From an uncultured Erysipelotrichaceae bacterium (lineage in GTDB: Bacteria; Bacillota_I; Bacilli_A; Erysipelotrichales; Coprobacillaceae), in contig CAMFRJ010000112.1 in assembly GCA_945981915.1 (NCBI GenBank), positions 1-5,334 on the forward strand: DNA of 5,334 nucleotides, written 5' to 3'. The notes under the pieces are model-generated. The model was not told the DNA's origin. It did not search any database and saw only the letters and a program-made list of their open reading frames with translations. A program made the position numbers and the translations under genes. Below, one piece after another: positions 1-5,334 of this stretch. Positions within the stretch are counted from its first letter, which is position 1, and every line of letters begins with the position of its first letter.

Positions 1-1077
1 AAACTATTGATTGCCCTTTCTATTTTTATTGATTTTGAAAATGAAAGAAAAGGAAATGGTGTTATTCATTTTTATAAGAAATTATATTCTCATATTATTT
101 TGTGTTATAACAAATGTATCTATCAGCAAATTGCCGATAAAAAAGATGAAATCATGAGCATTGATACAATGAGTCAGATGGCTATGCATCATCATCTCCA
201 TCAAAATAATCAACTCATTCAAAGTTTAGAAAAATTAAGTATTCGTAATGCTCAATTATATTTATTTGAACATCCTGTTAAAAGTCCAGATGATTTGTCT
301 TTTCAAATTCCTAAAGAGTTAATTTGGGAACTCAATATTGAAAATGGTCAAATGATACCAACGCATCATTGTTACATCAAAACTAAAGATATATTAAGTA
401 CACAATCATTAAATGCAAGAGTCATGACGAATGTACATTTTAATGATATTCATTACGGTCTCTTTGTTTGTGAAATTGATTTGAACAAAATTTCATATAT
501 TGATTTTATAGCCAATCAGTTTGCAATCTCAATAAGCTTAAATTCTATGCTTTCTCAATTAAATACACGTGCATTAACAGACGAACTGACACATTTATAT
601 AACCGTAGAGGTGTCTATGATCAGTTAGAATTTTTACAAAATAATAAGAAAAAACATGATATCTTTTATCTTCTTTTAGGAGATATCGACAGCTTAAAAT
701 ATATTAATGATACTTTTGGTCATGAAGCAGGTGATCAAGCTATCTTATTAGCATCACAAATATTAAAAGAAGCATTTAAAAATGATGCTATTATTGCCAG
801 ACTTGGTGGTGATGAATTTATTGTTGTATTTAAAACCGACAATATCTCATTCATTAAGGACTTTGATTGTTATTTTAAAAATATTGAAGAGTCATTAAAC
901 GATAGTGTTGATTACCCATTTTATGTCAGTCTTTCTTATGGAATTAGTGTTTTTGATATCCTTACAAAAAATGTTGATATTGCACAATTGATCACTTACG
1001 CAGATAGATTGATGTATGAAAAGAAAAGAGAAAAGAAGAGATTTAAAGAACACTTATTAAATAAGGACTCTTTATAG
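1..1077 (+). CDS. Diguanylate cyclase, C-terminal GGDEF domain, 5'-truncated by contig edge
   Basis: Probably makes the second messenger cyclic-di-GMP from two GTP. Frame 1 is open from base 1 (codons AAA CTA TTG), so the TTG at 7 is unlikely to be the true start; 358 residues remain, numbered here from base 1. The GGDEF domain covers about residues 185–350. It shows DELTHLYNRRG (194–204), GDIDSLKYIND with the metal-binding aspartate region at 228–230, FGHEAGD (239–245), the signature RLGGDEF with GGDEF at 269–273, and ADRLMYEKK (334–342) near the end. All signature residues are present, so it looks catalytically competent. The product-inhibition RxxD site expected just upstream of GGDEF reads KNDA (260–263), so feedback inhibition is probably absent. 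Residues 1–185 are a poorly conserved sensor region; about 80–180 resembles the divergent GAF-like module that links to GGDEF in some Bacillota proteins (inference, low certainty). No transmembrane segment is obvious. It converges on the HAD gene and stops inside a shared hairpin. Confidence 0.9.
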   Translation, partial: KLLIALSIFIDFENERKGNGVIHFYKKLYSHIILCYNKCIYQQIADKKDEIMSIDTMSQMAMHHHLHQNNQLIQSLEKLSIRNAQLYLFEHPVKSPDDLSFQIPKELIWELNIENGQMIPTHHCYIKTKDILSTQSLNARVMTNVHFNDIHYGLFVCEIDLNKISYIDFIANQFAISISLNSMLSQLNTRALTDELTHLYNRRGVYDQLEFLQNNKKKHDIFYLLLGDIDSLKYINDTFGHEAGDQAILLASQILKEAFKNDAIIARLGGDEFIVVFKTDNISFIKDFDCYFKNIEESLNDSVDYPFYVSLSYGISVFDILTKNVDIAQLITYADRLMYEKKREKKRFKEHLLNKDSL

Positions 1078-1092
1078 AGTCCTTATTTAATA
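1055..1092. terminator. Probable bidirectional intrinsic terminator between convergent genes
   Basis: Bases 1055–1071 and 1076–1092 are perfect inverted complements (17 bp) around the loop TTAT. The GC-containing core is AAGGACTCT / AGAGTCCTT, flanked by A/T pairs that supply a T-rich tract on either strand. The TAG stop of the GGDEF gene (1075–1077) and the TAA stop of the HAD gene (complement of 1083–1085) both fall within it. The position between two convergent genes fits a shared terminator. The T-tracts are interrupted by A, so efficiency in each direction is uncertain. Confidence 0.82.
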
Positions 1093-1886
1093 TGCCCTTT
1101 ATTTTTGATTAATTCTTCTAATTTGATCAAAACTCCTTGTTCAATATTAGATGGAACGATTCCATAAGCGATATCTTTGATCTCATCAACCGCATTATCC
1201 ATCGCATAACTATATTTAACACTTTTTAATAATTCATAATCATTCATCTGATCTCCAAAAGCCATGGCTTCATCAGGATGAACTCCTAGATATTCTTCTA
1301 AAAAAGTCATTGATAATCCTTTATTTGCCTCTTTATTCGTAATATCCATCCATTCATTACCACTCGTAACAGTCTTTAATTCCTTTGGTAATTGTGATAA
1401 AACGTCTGCTAATAATTCTTTAATATTATAATCTGGATCGTAAATTGCCAATTTGATAATTTCATCATCAACTTCATCAAAGCTATCAACGAATTCATAC
1501 ATACAATAATACTTCTTCACTTCATATTCATAACTTTGATATTTTTTTTCAATATAAGCCGCTTTTGTTCCACACATGATCATAAAAAGACGTGGTGTTT
1601 TTTCAATAATATCAATTGCTTGATTAACCAAGTCACGTCTAATCTCGTTAGCAAATAGTTTTTGACTTCCCATAGCAACAAATGTTCCATTTTCCGCAAT
1701 AAAACAAATATCTTCACTCATGGGAATAAAACGTTGATACAAACGATAGTATTGTTGCCCACTGGCCACAACAAACTTAATATGTAATTTATTGAGTTCA
1801 TGAAAAATATCGATAAATTTTGGATCAAATTCTTTCTTAGAATCAAGAAATGTTCCATCCATATCCGTTGCCACTAATTTAATCAT
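1083..1886 (-). CDS. Cof-type HAD-IIB family phosphatase
   Basis: A haloacid dehalogenase superfamily hydrolase of the Cof/IIB type: Mg-dependent cytosolic phosphatases, usually acting on sugar phosphates, nucleotide-related phosphates or flavin mononucleotide. The substrate cannot be read from sequence. With the start used here (267 aa, normal for the family), motif I is ATDMDGT with nucleophile D8 and acid/base D10. Motif II is VVASGQ with S42, motif III is the lysine K189 in NKEANKG, and motif IV is FGDQMND with D212 and D216. The C2 cap lies between motifs II and III. An in-frame ATG at 1898 would add MERK and overlap the upstream TAA as TAATG. I prefer the ATG at 1886 because GGAGAG (complement of 1891–1896) sits just before it, family members typically begin MIKL-ATDMDGT, and the 1898 ATG has no Shine-Dalgarno. 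It is the last gene of the dnaG operon in this window and ends in the convergent terminator. Confidence 0.93.
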   Translation of the reverse strand: MIKLVATDMDGTFLDSKKEFDPKFIDIFHELNKLHIKFVVASGQQYYRLYQRFIPMSEDICFIAENGTFVAMGSQKLFANEIRRDLVNQAIDIIEKTPRLFMIMCGTKAAYIEKKYQSYEYEVKKYYCMYEFVDSFDEVDDEIIKLAIYDPDYNIKELLADVLSQLPKELKTVTSGNEWMDITNKEANKGLSMTFLEEYLGVHPDEAMAFGDQMNDYELLKSVKYSYAMDNAVDEIKDIAYGIVPSNIEQGVLIKLEELIKNKGHIK

Positions 1887-1890
1887 TTTT

Positions 1891-1896
1891 CTCTCC
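1891..1896 (-). promoter_or_regulatory. Ribosome binding site deciding the HAD phosphatase start
   Basis: On the minus strand the junction reads TAATGGAGAGAAAAATG. GGAGAG is a good Shine-Dalgarno for the second ATG (1886), with the GGAG core 6 nt away. The same bases lie inside the coding region if the first ATG (1898) is used. This supports the shorter protein; coupling to termination of the Nif3-like gene is likely. Confidence 0.65.
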
Positions 1897-1897
1897 A

Positions 1898-2656
1898 TTA
1901 TTCGTAATCGAAATAGTCTTGGCTATGACAGATGTCAATTTCAATTGGTAAATTTTTTAATAATTCAGGTAATTTTTCTTCAATGATGACCTCTAAATGA
2001 TGCCCCACATCAATCAACAGACAATCATGATCAATCGCATATTTTCCATGACGATATTTACAATCACCTGTGATATAACAATCAACTTGATCAGCTAATA
2101 GTTCAATATCATCTGCTCCACTTCCTCCACAAAGAGCAACACGATGAATCATTCGGTGTGTATTTCTCGTATATTTCAAGTGTTCCAAATGAAAAGTTTC
2201 TTTGACACATTGGATCCAATCTTCACCTTTCATTGGTTCTTTCAAAATTCCTTTTTTACCAACCTCTATCTCGTCATAACATTCAATATGTTTAACTGGT
2301 AACATAGATAAAAGCCAATCATTCATAGAAATACCATTTTGACCTCTATCTAAACAAGTATGTAAGCTATAAACAACAATATCATGTTCTATCGCTTTTT
2401 TAATAAAATAACCCTGATGTTGTTGAAGATCAATAGAATGAATTGTTTCTAATAGAAATGGATGATGAGTAATCATCATTTGACAATGCTGTGCAATGCA
2501 TTGATTCAAAGAATCATTATCAGCATTTAAAGCAACAAAGACTTTCTGAATCTCCTTTTCACCATTTCCTATTTGTAGACCACATTTATCAAAATCCATT
2601 TGTAAAGCTAATGGAAAATATTGTTCAAGATAATTCATAATTTCATAAGCTTTCAT
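1898..2656 (-). CDS. Nif3-like dinuclear metal center protein (DUF34/YqfO/YbgI family)
   Basis: A member of the widespread Nif3/DUF34 family, which forms toroidal hexamers with a two-metal site in each subunit. Its biochemical role is not firmly settled; some members have been linked to GTP cyclohydrolase-like or metal-related functions. The 252 residues show DFDKCGLQIGN (21–31), the metal ligands ITHHPF with H64 and H65, YSLHTCLDRG with H99 and D103, the GGSG turn (177–180), TGD (196–198) and GHHLE with H219 and E222, the form I recall from Bacillota members. The length matches short forms such as E. coli YbgI (about 247 aa). The PII-like insertion between the two halves in B. subtilis YqfO (about 370 aa) is missing. 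The start ATG overlaps the last 14 nt of trmK, and AGAGGTT (complement of 2664–2670) is its Shine-Dalgarno. Position directly after trmK is conserved in Bacillota. Confidence 0.93.
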   Translation of the reverse strand: MKAYEIMNYLEQYFPLALQMDFDKCGLQIGNGEKEIQKVFVALNADNDSLNQCIAQHCQMMITHHPFLLETIHSIDLQQHQGYFIKKAIEHDIVVYSLHTCLDRGQNGISMNDWLLSMLPVKHIECYDEIEVGKKGILKEPMKGEDWIQCVKETFHLEHLKYTRNTHRMIHRVALCGGSGADDIELLADQVDCYITGDCKYRHGKYAIDHDCLLIDVGHHLEVIIEEKLPELLKNLPIEIDICHSQDYFDYE

Positions 2657-3326
2657 CTAAAATAACCTCTATCATTTCTATTTTATGTTTTAATTCTTCA
2701 TATCTGGGATGATTTAGTGATAATCCTTTCATGATATTTTGATAAACAACATATTGTTTTTTCCATTTTTCAATAAATAATTCTGTTTTTTTGTTTTTTA
2801 AAATTGGTCCAAATTCAATATCATATTCATCAGCAATATAATGACTCTTTTTAACAACCATCATATCATAAATATGATGACCTTCTTTGACCAATAATTC
2901 ATCAACAATCATAAAACCATGAGAAAATAAATATTGTCTTAAATGATCAGTATTGGCATTAGGCTGCAAAAACAATAAATGATCATCTTTAATATATTGT
3001 CTATTTTTCTCTAAAATATCACCTATCAAGTAAGAACCCATACCAGCAATAGTGATCATATCAACCTTTTTATCAAGTATTGGCTCTAAACCATCACCTA
3101 ATAATGCTTCGACTTGATCAATCAAATGATGCTTCGAGATAGTTGAAAGAGATGACTCATATGGACCTTGAGAGACATCACAAGCATAAGCCTTGGAAAT
3201 AATCTTGTTTTCAACAAGATAACAAGGCAAATATGCATGATCCGTTCCTATGTCCGCTAAGACATCTCCTTTTTTATATTTTTCAATTAAATCTGCCAAT
3301 CGTTTTAATCTATCGGATAATTTCAT
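2643..3326 (-). CDS. trmK: tRNA (adenine(22)-N1)-methyltransferase TrmK
   Basis: SAM-dependent class I methyltransferase that makes m1A at position 22 in the D-arm/core of some bacterial tRNAs (B. subtilis YqfN family). The 227-residue length is close to known members. The SAM-binding and catalytic motif ADIGTDHAYLP is at 24–34, the acidic residue after strand 2 is D50 (ACDVSQGP), GDGL is at 77–80, IAGMGSYLIGDIL starts at 93, and LQPNANTDHLR (120–130) is the family signature after the Rossmann strands. A charged helical C-terminus (about 170–227) fits the coiled-coil domain of the family. The ATG lies 1 nt after the rpoD stop (TAA T ATG). No convincing Shine-Dalgarno precedes it, the upstream bases being AAATCGTTAAT, so its translation probably depends on ribosomes finishing rpoD. 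The last 14 nt overlap the next gene. Confidence 0.95.
   Translation of the reverse strand: MKLSDRLKRLADLIEKYKKGDVLADIGTDHAYLPCYLVENKIISKAYACDVSQGPYESSLSTISKHHLIDQVEALLGDGLEPILDKKVDMITIAGMGSYLIGDILEKNRQYIKDDHLLFLQPNANTDHLRQYLFSHGFMIVDELLVKEGHHIYDMMVVKKSHYIADEYDIEFGPILKNKKTELFIEKWKKQYVVYQNIMKGLSLNHPRYEELKHKIEMIEVILDESL
2664..2670 (-). promoter_or_regulatory. Ribosome binding site of the Nif3-like gene, inside trmK
   Basis: AGAGGTT on the minus strand lies 7 nt upstream of the ATG at 2656, within the trmK coding sequence. It fixes the start of the Nif3-like gene despite the 14-nt overlap. Confidence 0.55.
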
Positions 3327-3327
3327 A

Positions 3328-4563
3328 TTAACGATTTAAAAAATCTTTCAATCTCTTAGAACGTGATGGATGTTTTAATTTTCTTAATGCCTTTGCTTCA
3401 ATTTGTCTAATACGTTCACGTGTGACATTAAATTCTTTACCAACTTCCTCTAATGTACGTGTTCTTCCATCATCCAAGCCAAATCTTAATCTTAAAACTT
3501 TTTCTTCTCTATCTGTCAATTCTAATAAAACATCATTTAACTCATCTTTTAATAATTCATTTGCAGCATAGTCATCTGGTGACATAGCCCCTTCATCTTC
3601 AATAAAATCACCTAAATGAGAATCATCTTCTTCTCCAATTGGTGTTTCTAAAGAAACAGGTTCTAAAGAAATCTTTTGAATTTCTCTCACTTTTTCTGGT
3701 GTCATACCATCCATCTTTTCAGCGATTTCCTCAGCACTTGGTTCTCTTCCTAATTCTTGTACTAACTGTCTTTGAATTCTTGTCAACTTATTAATTGTTT
3801 CAACCATGTGTACAGGAATACGAATTGTTCTTGCCTGATCAGCAATTGCACGTGTAATAGCTTGTCTGATCCACCATGTTGCATATGTTGAAAACTTGAA
3901 ACCTTTTGTATAATCAAATTTTTCAACAGCTTTAATAAGTCCCATGTTTCCTTCTTGTATCAAATCAAGGAATAACATTCCTCTACCAACATATCTTTTA
4001 GCAATAGAAACAACTAATCTTAAATTGGCTGCAGCCAATTCTTTTTTAGCTTCTTCATCACCTTCTAAAATACGTTTCGCTAAATCAATTTCCTGTTCAT
4101 GAGTTAATAATTCAACTCTTCCAATCTCTTTTAAATACATTTTGACAGGATCATTGATCTTGACATTACTTCCTAATTGGTTATTATCTAATTCTTTATC
4201 TTCTTCATGTTCTTGATACATATGAATGGTATCACCAGTCATCATATCAAAATCACCATCAAAATCAAGATCAGGAGTATCATCATCATCAACAACTTCT
4301 AAATCATCATCTAAATCAGTCACTCCTGATAATAGGAGATCATCATCGAGATCAAGAGAATCTAAACCATCATCAGAAATAACAATATTATTTTGTTGAA
4401 TATAATCTAATAATTCTTCTGCTAATTCATCACTCAAATCATAATTTGTTAAATATTCATCAATTTGATCCTGTGATAATACATTGTCATTGTCTTTGGC
4501 TTCATTAAGAACCAAAGCTTTTAAATCTTCAAACGATACTGCTTGTACTTTTTTCTTTGCCAT
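3328..4563 (-). CDS. rpoD: Housekeeping RNA polymerase sigma factor RpoD (SigA)
   Basis: Primary sigma-70 factor, which directs core RNA polymerase to -10/-35 promoters. It has 411 residues, complete and typical for a Bacillota SigA. Order: region 1.1 (about 8–60); a very acidic linker (64–126); region 1.2 (about 136–170, [19 protein letters not shown]); region 2 with [23 protein letters not shown] in two parts (core binding; LIQEG at 201–205) and the -10 recognition/melting segment [20 protein letters not shown] (225–244). Next come region 3 (about 245–330) with the finger segment [20 protein letters not shown] (301–320), and region 4 with the -35 helix-turn-helix [20 protein letters not shown] (370–389), ending [10 protein letters not shown]. 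The start is supported by AAAGGAGT 5 nt upstream. It lies 18 nt after dnaG and 1 nt before trmK, so it is transcribed with both. Confidence 0.98.
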   Translation of the reverse strand: MAKKKVQAVSFEDLKALVLNEAKDNDNVLSQDQIDEYLTNYDLSDELAEELLDYIQQNNIVISDDGLDSLDLDDDLLLSGVTDLDDDLEVVDDDDTPDLDFDGDFDMMTGDTIHMYQEHEEDKELDNNQLGSNVKINDPVKMYLKEIGRVELLTHEQEIDLAKRILEGDEEAKKELAAANLRLVVSIAKRYVGRGMLFLDLIQEGNMGLIKAVEKFDYTKGFKFSTYATWWIRQAITRAIADQARTIRIPVHMVETINKLTRIQRQLVQELGREPSAEEIAEKMDGMTPEKVREIQKISLEPVSLETPIGEEDDSHLGDFIEDEGAMSPDDYAANELLKDELNDVLLELTDREEKVLRLRFGLDDGRTRTLEEVGKEFNVTRERIRQIEAKALRKLKHPSRSKRLKDFLNR

Positions 4564-4568
4564 ATGTT

Positions 4569-4576
4569 ACTCCTTT
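4569..4576 (-). promoter_or_regulatory. Ribosome binding site of rpoD
   Basis: AAAGGAGT on the minus strand, with AACAT before the ATG at 4563. It is the strongest Shine-Dalgarno in the window and lies in the 18-nt gap after the dnaG stop, in keeping with high expression of the primary sigma factor. Confidence 0.7.
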
Positions 4577-4581
4577 TCTTA

Positions 4582-5289
4582 TCAATCAACGATTTCTTTT
4601 TTCAATTGAATAATTTCTAAAGCAATCTTTGATTTTTGTATATCATCTAAAGTATTTGAAAGATCTTTTTCTAACTGCTTGATTCTTTCAATTTTCATTT
4701 TTTCTTGAATAATACGTATATAATCATCTATAGCCTGATTGTCTTTTAAATCAGGTAAATGCATCGACGAAATCTCTAAAATTGTTTTTACAATTTCTTC
4801 ATCATCAATATTGCTAATCAGATCCGCAACCTCTAATACAACATACTGACGATAATAATCAATAATATATGAAGCAATGATACGATTGATATGATCAAAC
4901 ATATATCCTGCTTTGGCTTCATACTGCATTGCATATTTTTTATCCTGCATCATAAAATACAACAATTCTCTTTCAGCTTTTTGATACTTATCAATAATCT
5001 TTTGACTTCCTTGATAAGTGACATATTTTTTGATAGGAACCGTCTGTACTTTCTTTTCTTTATTTAATAAATTATAAATGATTTCTTTAGAAAAACCTGA
5101 TTTTTTTTCTAATTGTTCACTATAATAAGCACGATCCACATCATCATCTAATTGATTGATGAGTTTGACCATTGATTCTAAATACTGCTTTCGATCTTCA
5201 TAATTGTCAGTATTGGTTCTTTCATAATAATAGTTCATCTTGAATTCAAGAGAGCTGATAGGATGTTCAAACAATGCTAACAGTTCATC
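4582..5289 (-). CDS. dnaG: DNA primase DnaG, C-terminal part (5'-truncated by contig end)
   Basis: Primase makes the RNA primers for chromosome replication and binds the replicative helicase through its C-terminus. Only 235 genuine residues remain of a protein usually about 600 aa long; the zinc-finger and TOPRIM catalytic regions are missing. Residues 1–80 (from DELLALFEHPISS) are the end of the RNA polymerase core region, with the helix-rich SGFSKEIIYNLLN. Residues about 95–235 form the helicase-binding domain, starting with QKAERELLYFMMQD (103–116) and ending in charged helices (LEIIQLKKEIVD). Identification rests on these segments and on the rpoD gene 18 nt downstream. A reading frame can be extended to a GTG at 5302–5304, giving MYKRQ before the first real residue; those five codons lie in adapter sequence (5290–5304) and must be removed. 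The gene is not biologically broken, it simply runs off the contig. Confidence 0.92.
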   Translation of the reverse strand, partial: DELLALFEHPISSLEFKMNYYYERTNTDNYEDRKQYLESMVKLINQLDDDVDRAYYSEQLEKKSGFSKEIIYNLLNKEKKVQTVPIKKYVTYQGSQKIIDKYQKAERELLYFMMQDKKYAMQYEAKAGYMFDHINRIIASYIIDYYRQYVVLEVADLISNIDDEEIVKTILEISSMHLPDLKDNQAIDDYIRIIQEKMKIERIKQLEKDLSNTLDDIQKSKIALEIIQLKKEIVD

Positions 5290-5334
5290 CTGTCTCTTAT
5301 ACACATCTCCGAGCCCACGAGACTAAGGCGAATC
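5290..5334 (+). other. Illumina Nextera adapter contamination (non-genomic)
   Basis: Bases 5290–5308 read CTGTCTCTTATACACATCT, the 19-bp Tn5 mosaic end used in Nextera libraries. Bases 5309–5323 read CCGAGCCCACGAGAC, the rest of the read-2 transposase adapter. Bases 5324–5331, TAAGGCGA, match the i7 index N701 as I recall it, and ATC (5332–5334) fits the start of the P7 sequence. The block is far more GC-rich than the genome around it. This is read-through of a short insert kept at the contig end; genomic sequence stops at 5289. Confidence 0.97.

Noticed and set aside
7..9. TTG as the start of the GGDEF protein
   Set aside because: The frame is open back to base 1, only six bases lie upstream so no ribosome binding site can be seen, and the sensor region appears incomplete. 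Treated as a gene cut by the contig edge.
3888..3914. Antisense promoter within rpoD (TTGAAA, 15-nt spacer, TATAAT on the + strand)
   Set aside because: The spacer is short, the bases encode the conserved sigma region 2 segment, and such matches are expected by chance in AT-rich DNA.
4255..4375. ATC/CAT trinucleotide repeats as a microsatellite or repeat element
   Set aside because: They are in-frame Asp codons (GAT) of the acidic RpoD linker on the other strand, with irregular spacing.
5065..5082. Internal promoter in dnaG for rpoD (TATAAT-like match on the minus strand)
   Set aside because: No acceptable -35 box lies 16–18 nt upstream, and the region is ordinary AT-rich coding sequence.
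5290..5308. Tn5 mosaic end as evidence of a natural transposon insertion
   Set aside because: It is followed directly by Nextera adapter bases, an i7 index and P7 sequence, which identifies it as a library-preparation artefact.

Overview
The window is a contig-end fragment of an AT-rich, low-GC Gram-positive chromosome. The gene order dnaG–rpoD–trmK–nif3-like on one strand is the usual Bacillota macrodomain order. The RpoD sequence, strong Shine-Dalgarno sites and heavy A/T codon bias suit a gut Bacillota of the Erysipelotrichia/Coprobacillaceae type. That placement is an impression from sequence style, not a database result.

Layout. Positions 1–1077 (+ strand) hold the 3' part of a diguanylate cyclase gene with a C-terminal GGDEF domain; its reading frame is still open at base 1. 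Positions 1055–1092 form a perfect 17-bp inverted repeat with a 4-nt loop. It contains the stop codons of both convergent neighbours and is probably a shared bidirectional terminator. Positions 1083–5289 (- strand) are one tightly packed operon, read right to left: dnaG (3' part only), rpoD, trmK, a Nif3-like metal protein gene and a Cof-type HAD phosphatase gene. Junctions are an 18-nt gap, a 1-nt gap, a 14-nt overlap and a TAATG junction, with no room for internal terminators. No stretch over 300 bases lacks a gene. The operon promoter must lie beyond the right edge.

How the genes work together. The operon joins replication priming (DnaG), housekeeping transcription initiation (sigma-70/SigA) and tRNA m1A22 methylation (TrmK) with two less specific enzymes, a Nif3-like protein and a HAD phosphatase. 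The cyclic-di-GMP gene is a separate convergent unit.

The most important observation is technical. Bases 5290–5334 are not genomic. They match the Illumina Nextera transposase adapter (19-bp mosaic end, read-2 adapter, an 8-base i7 index and the first bases of P7). The apparent dnaG start, which would encode a protein beginning MYKRQ, is translated adapter. I found no previously undescribed biological system; the rest is ordinary core genome.
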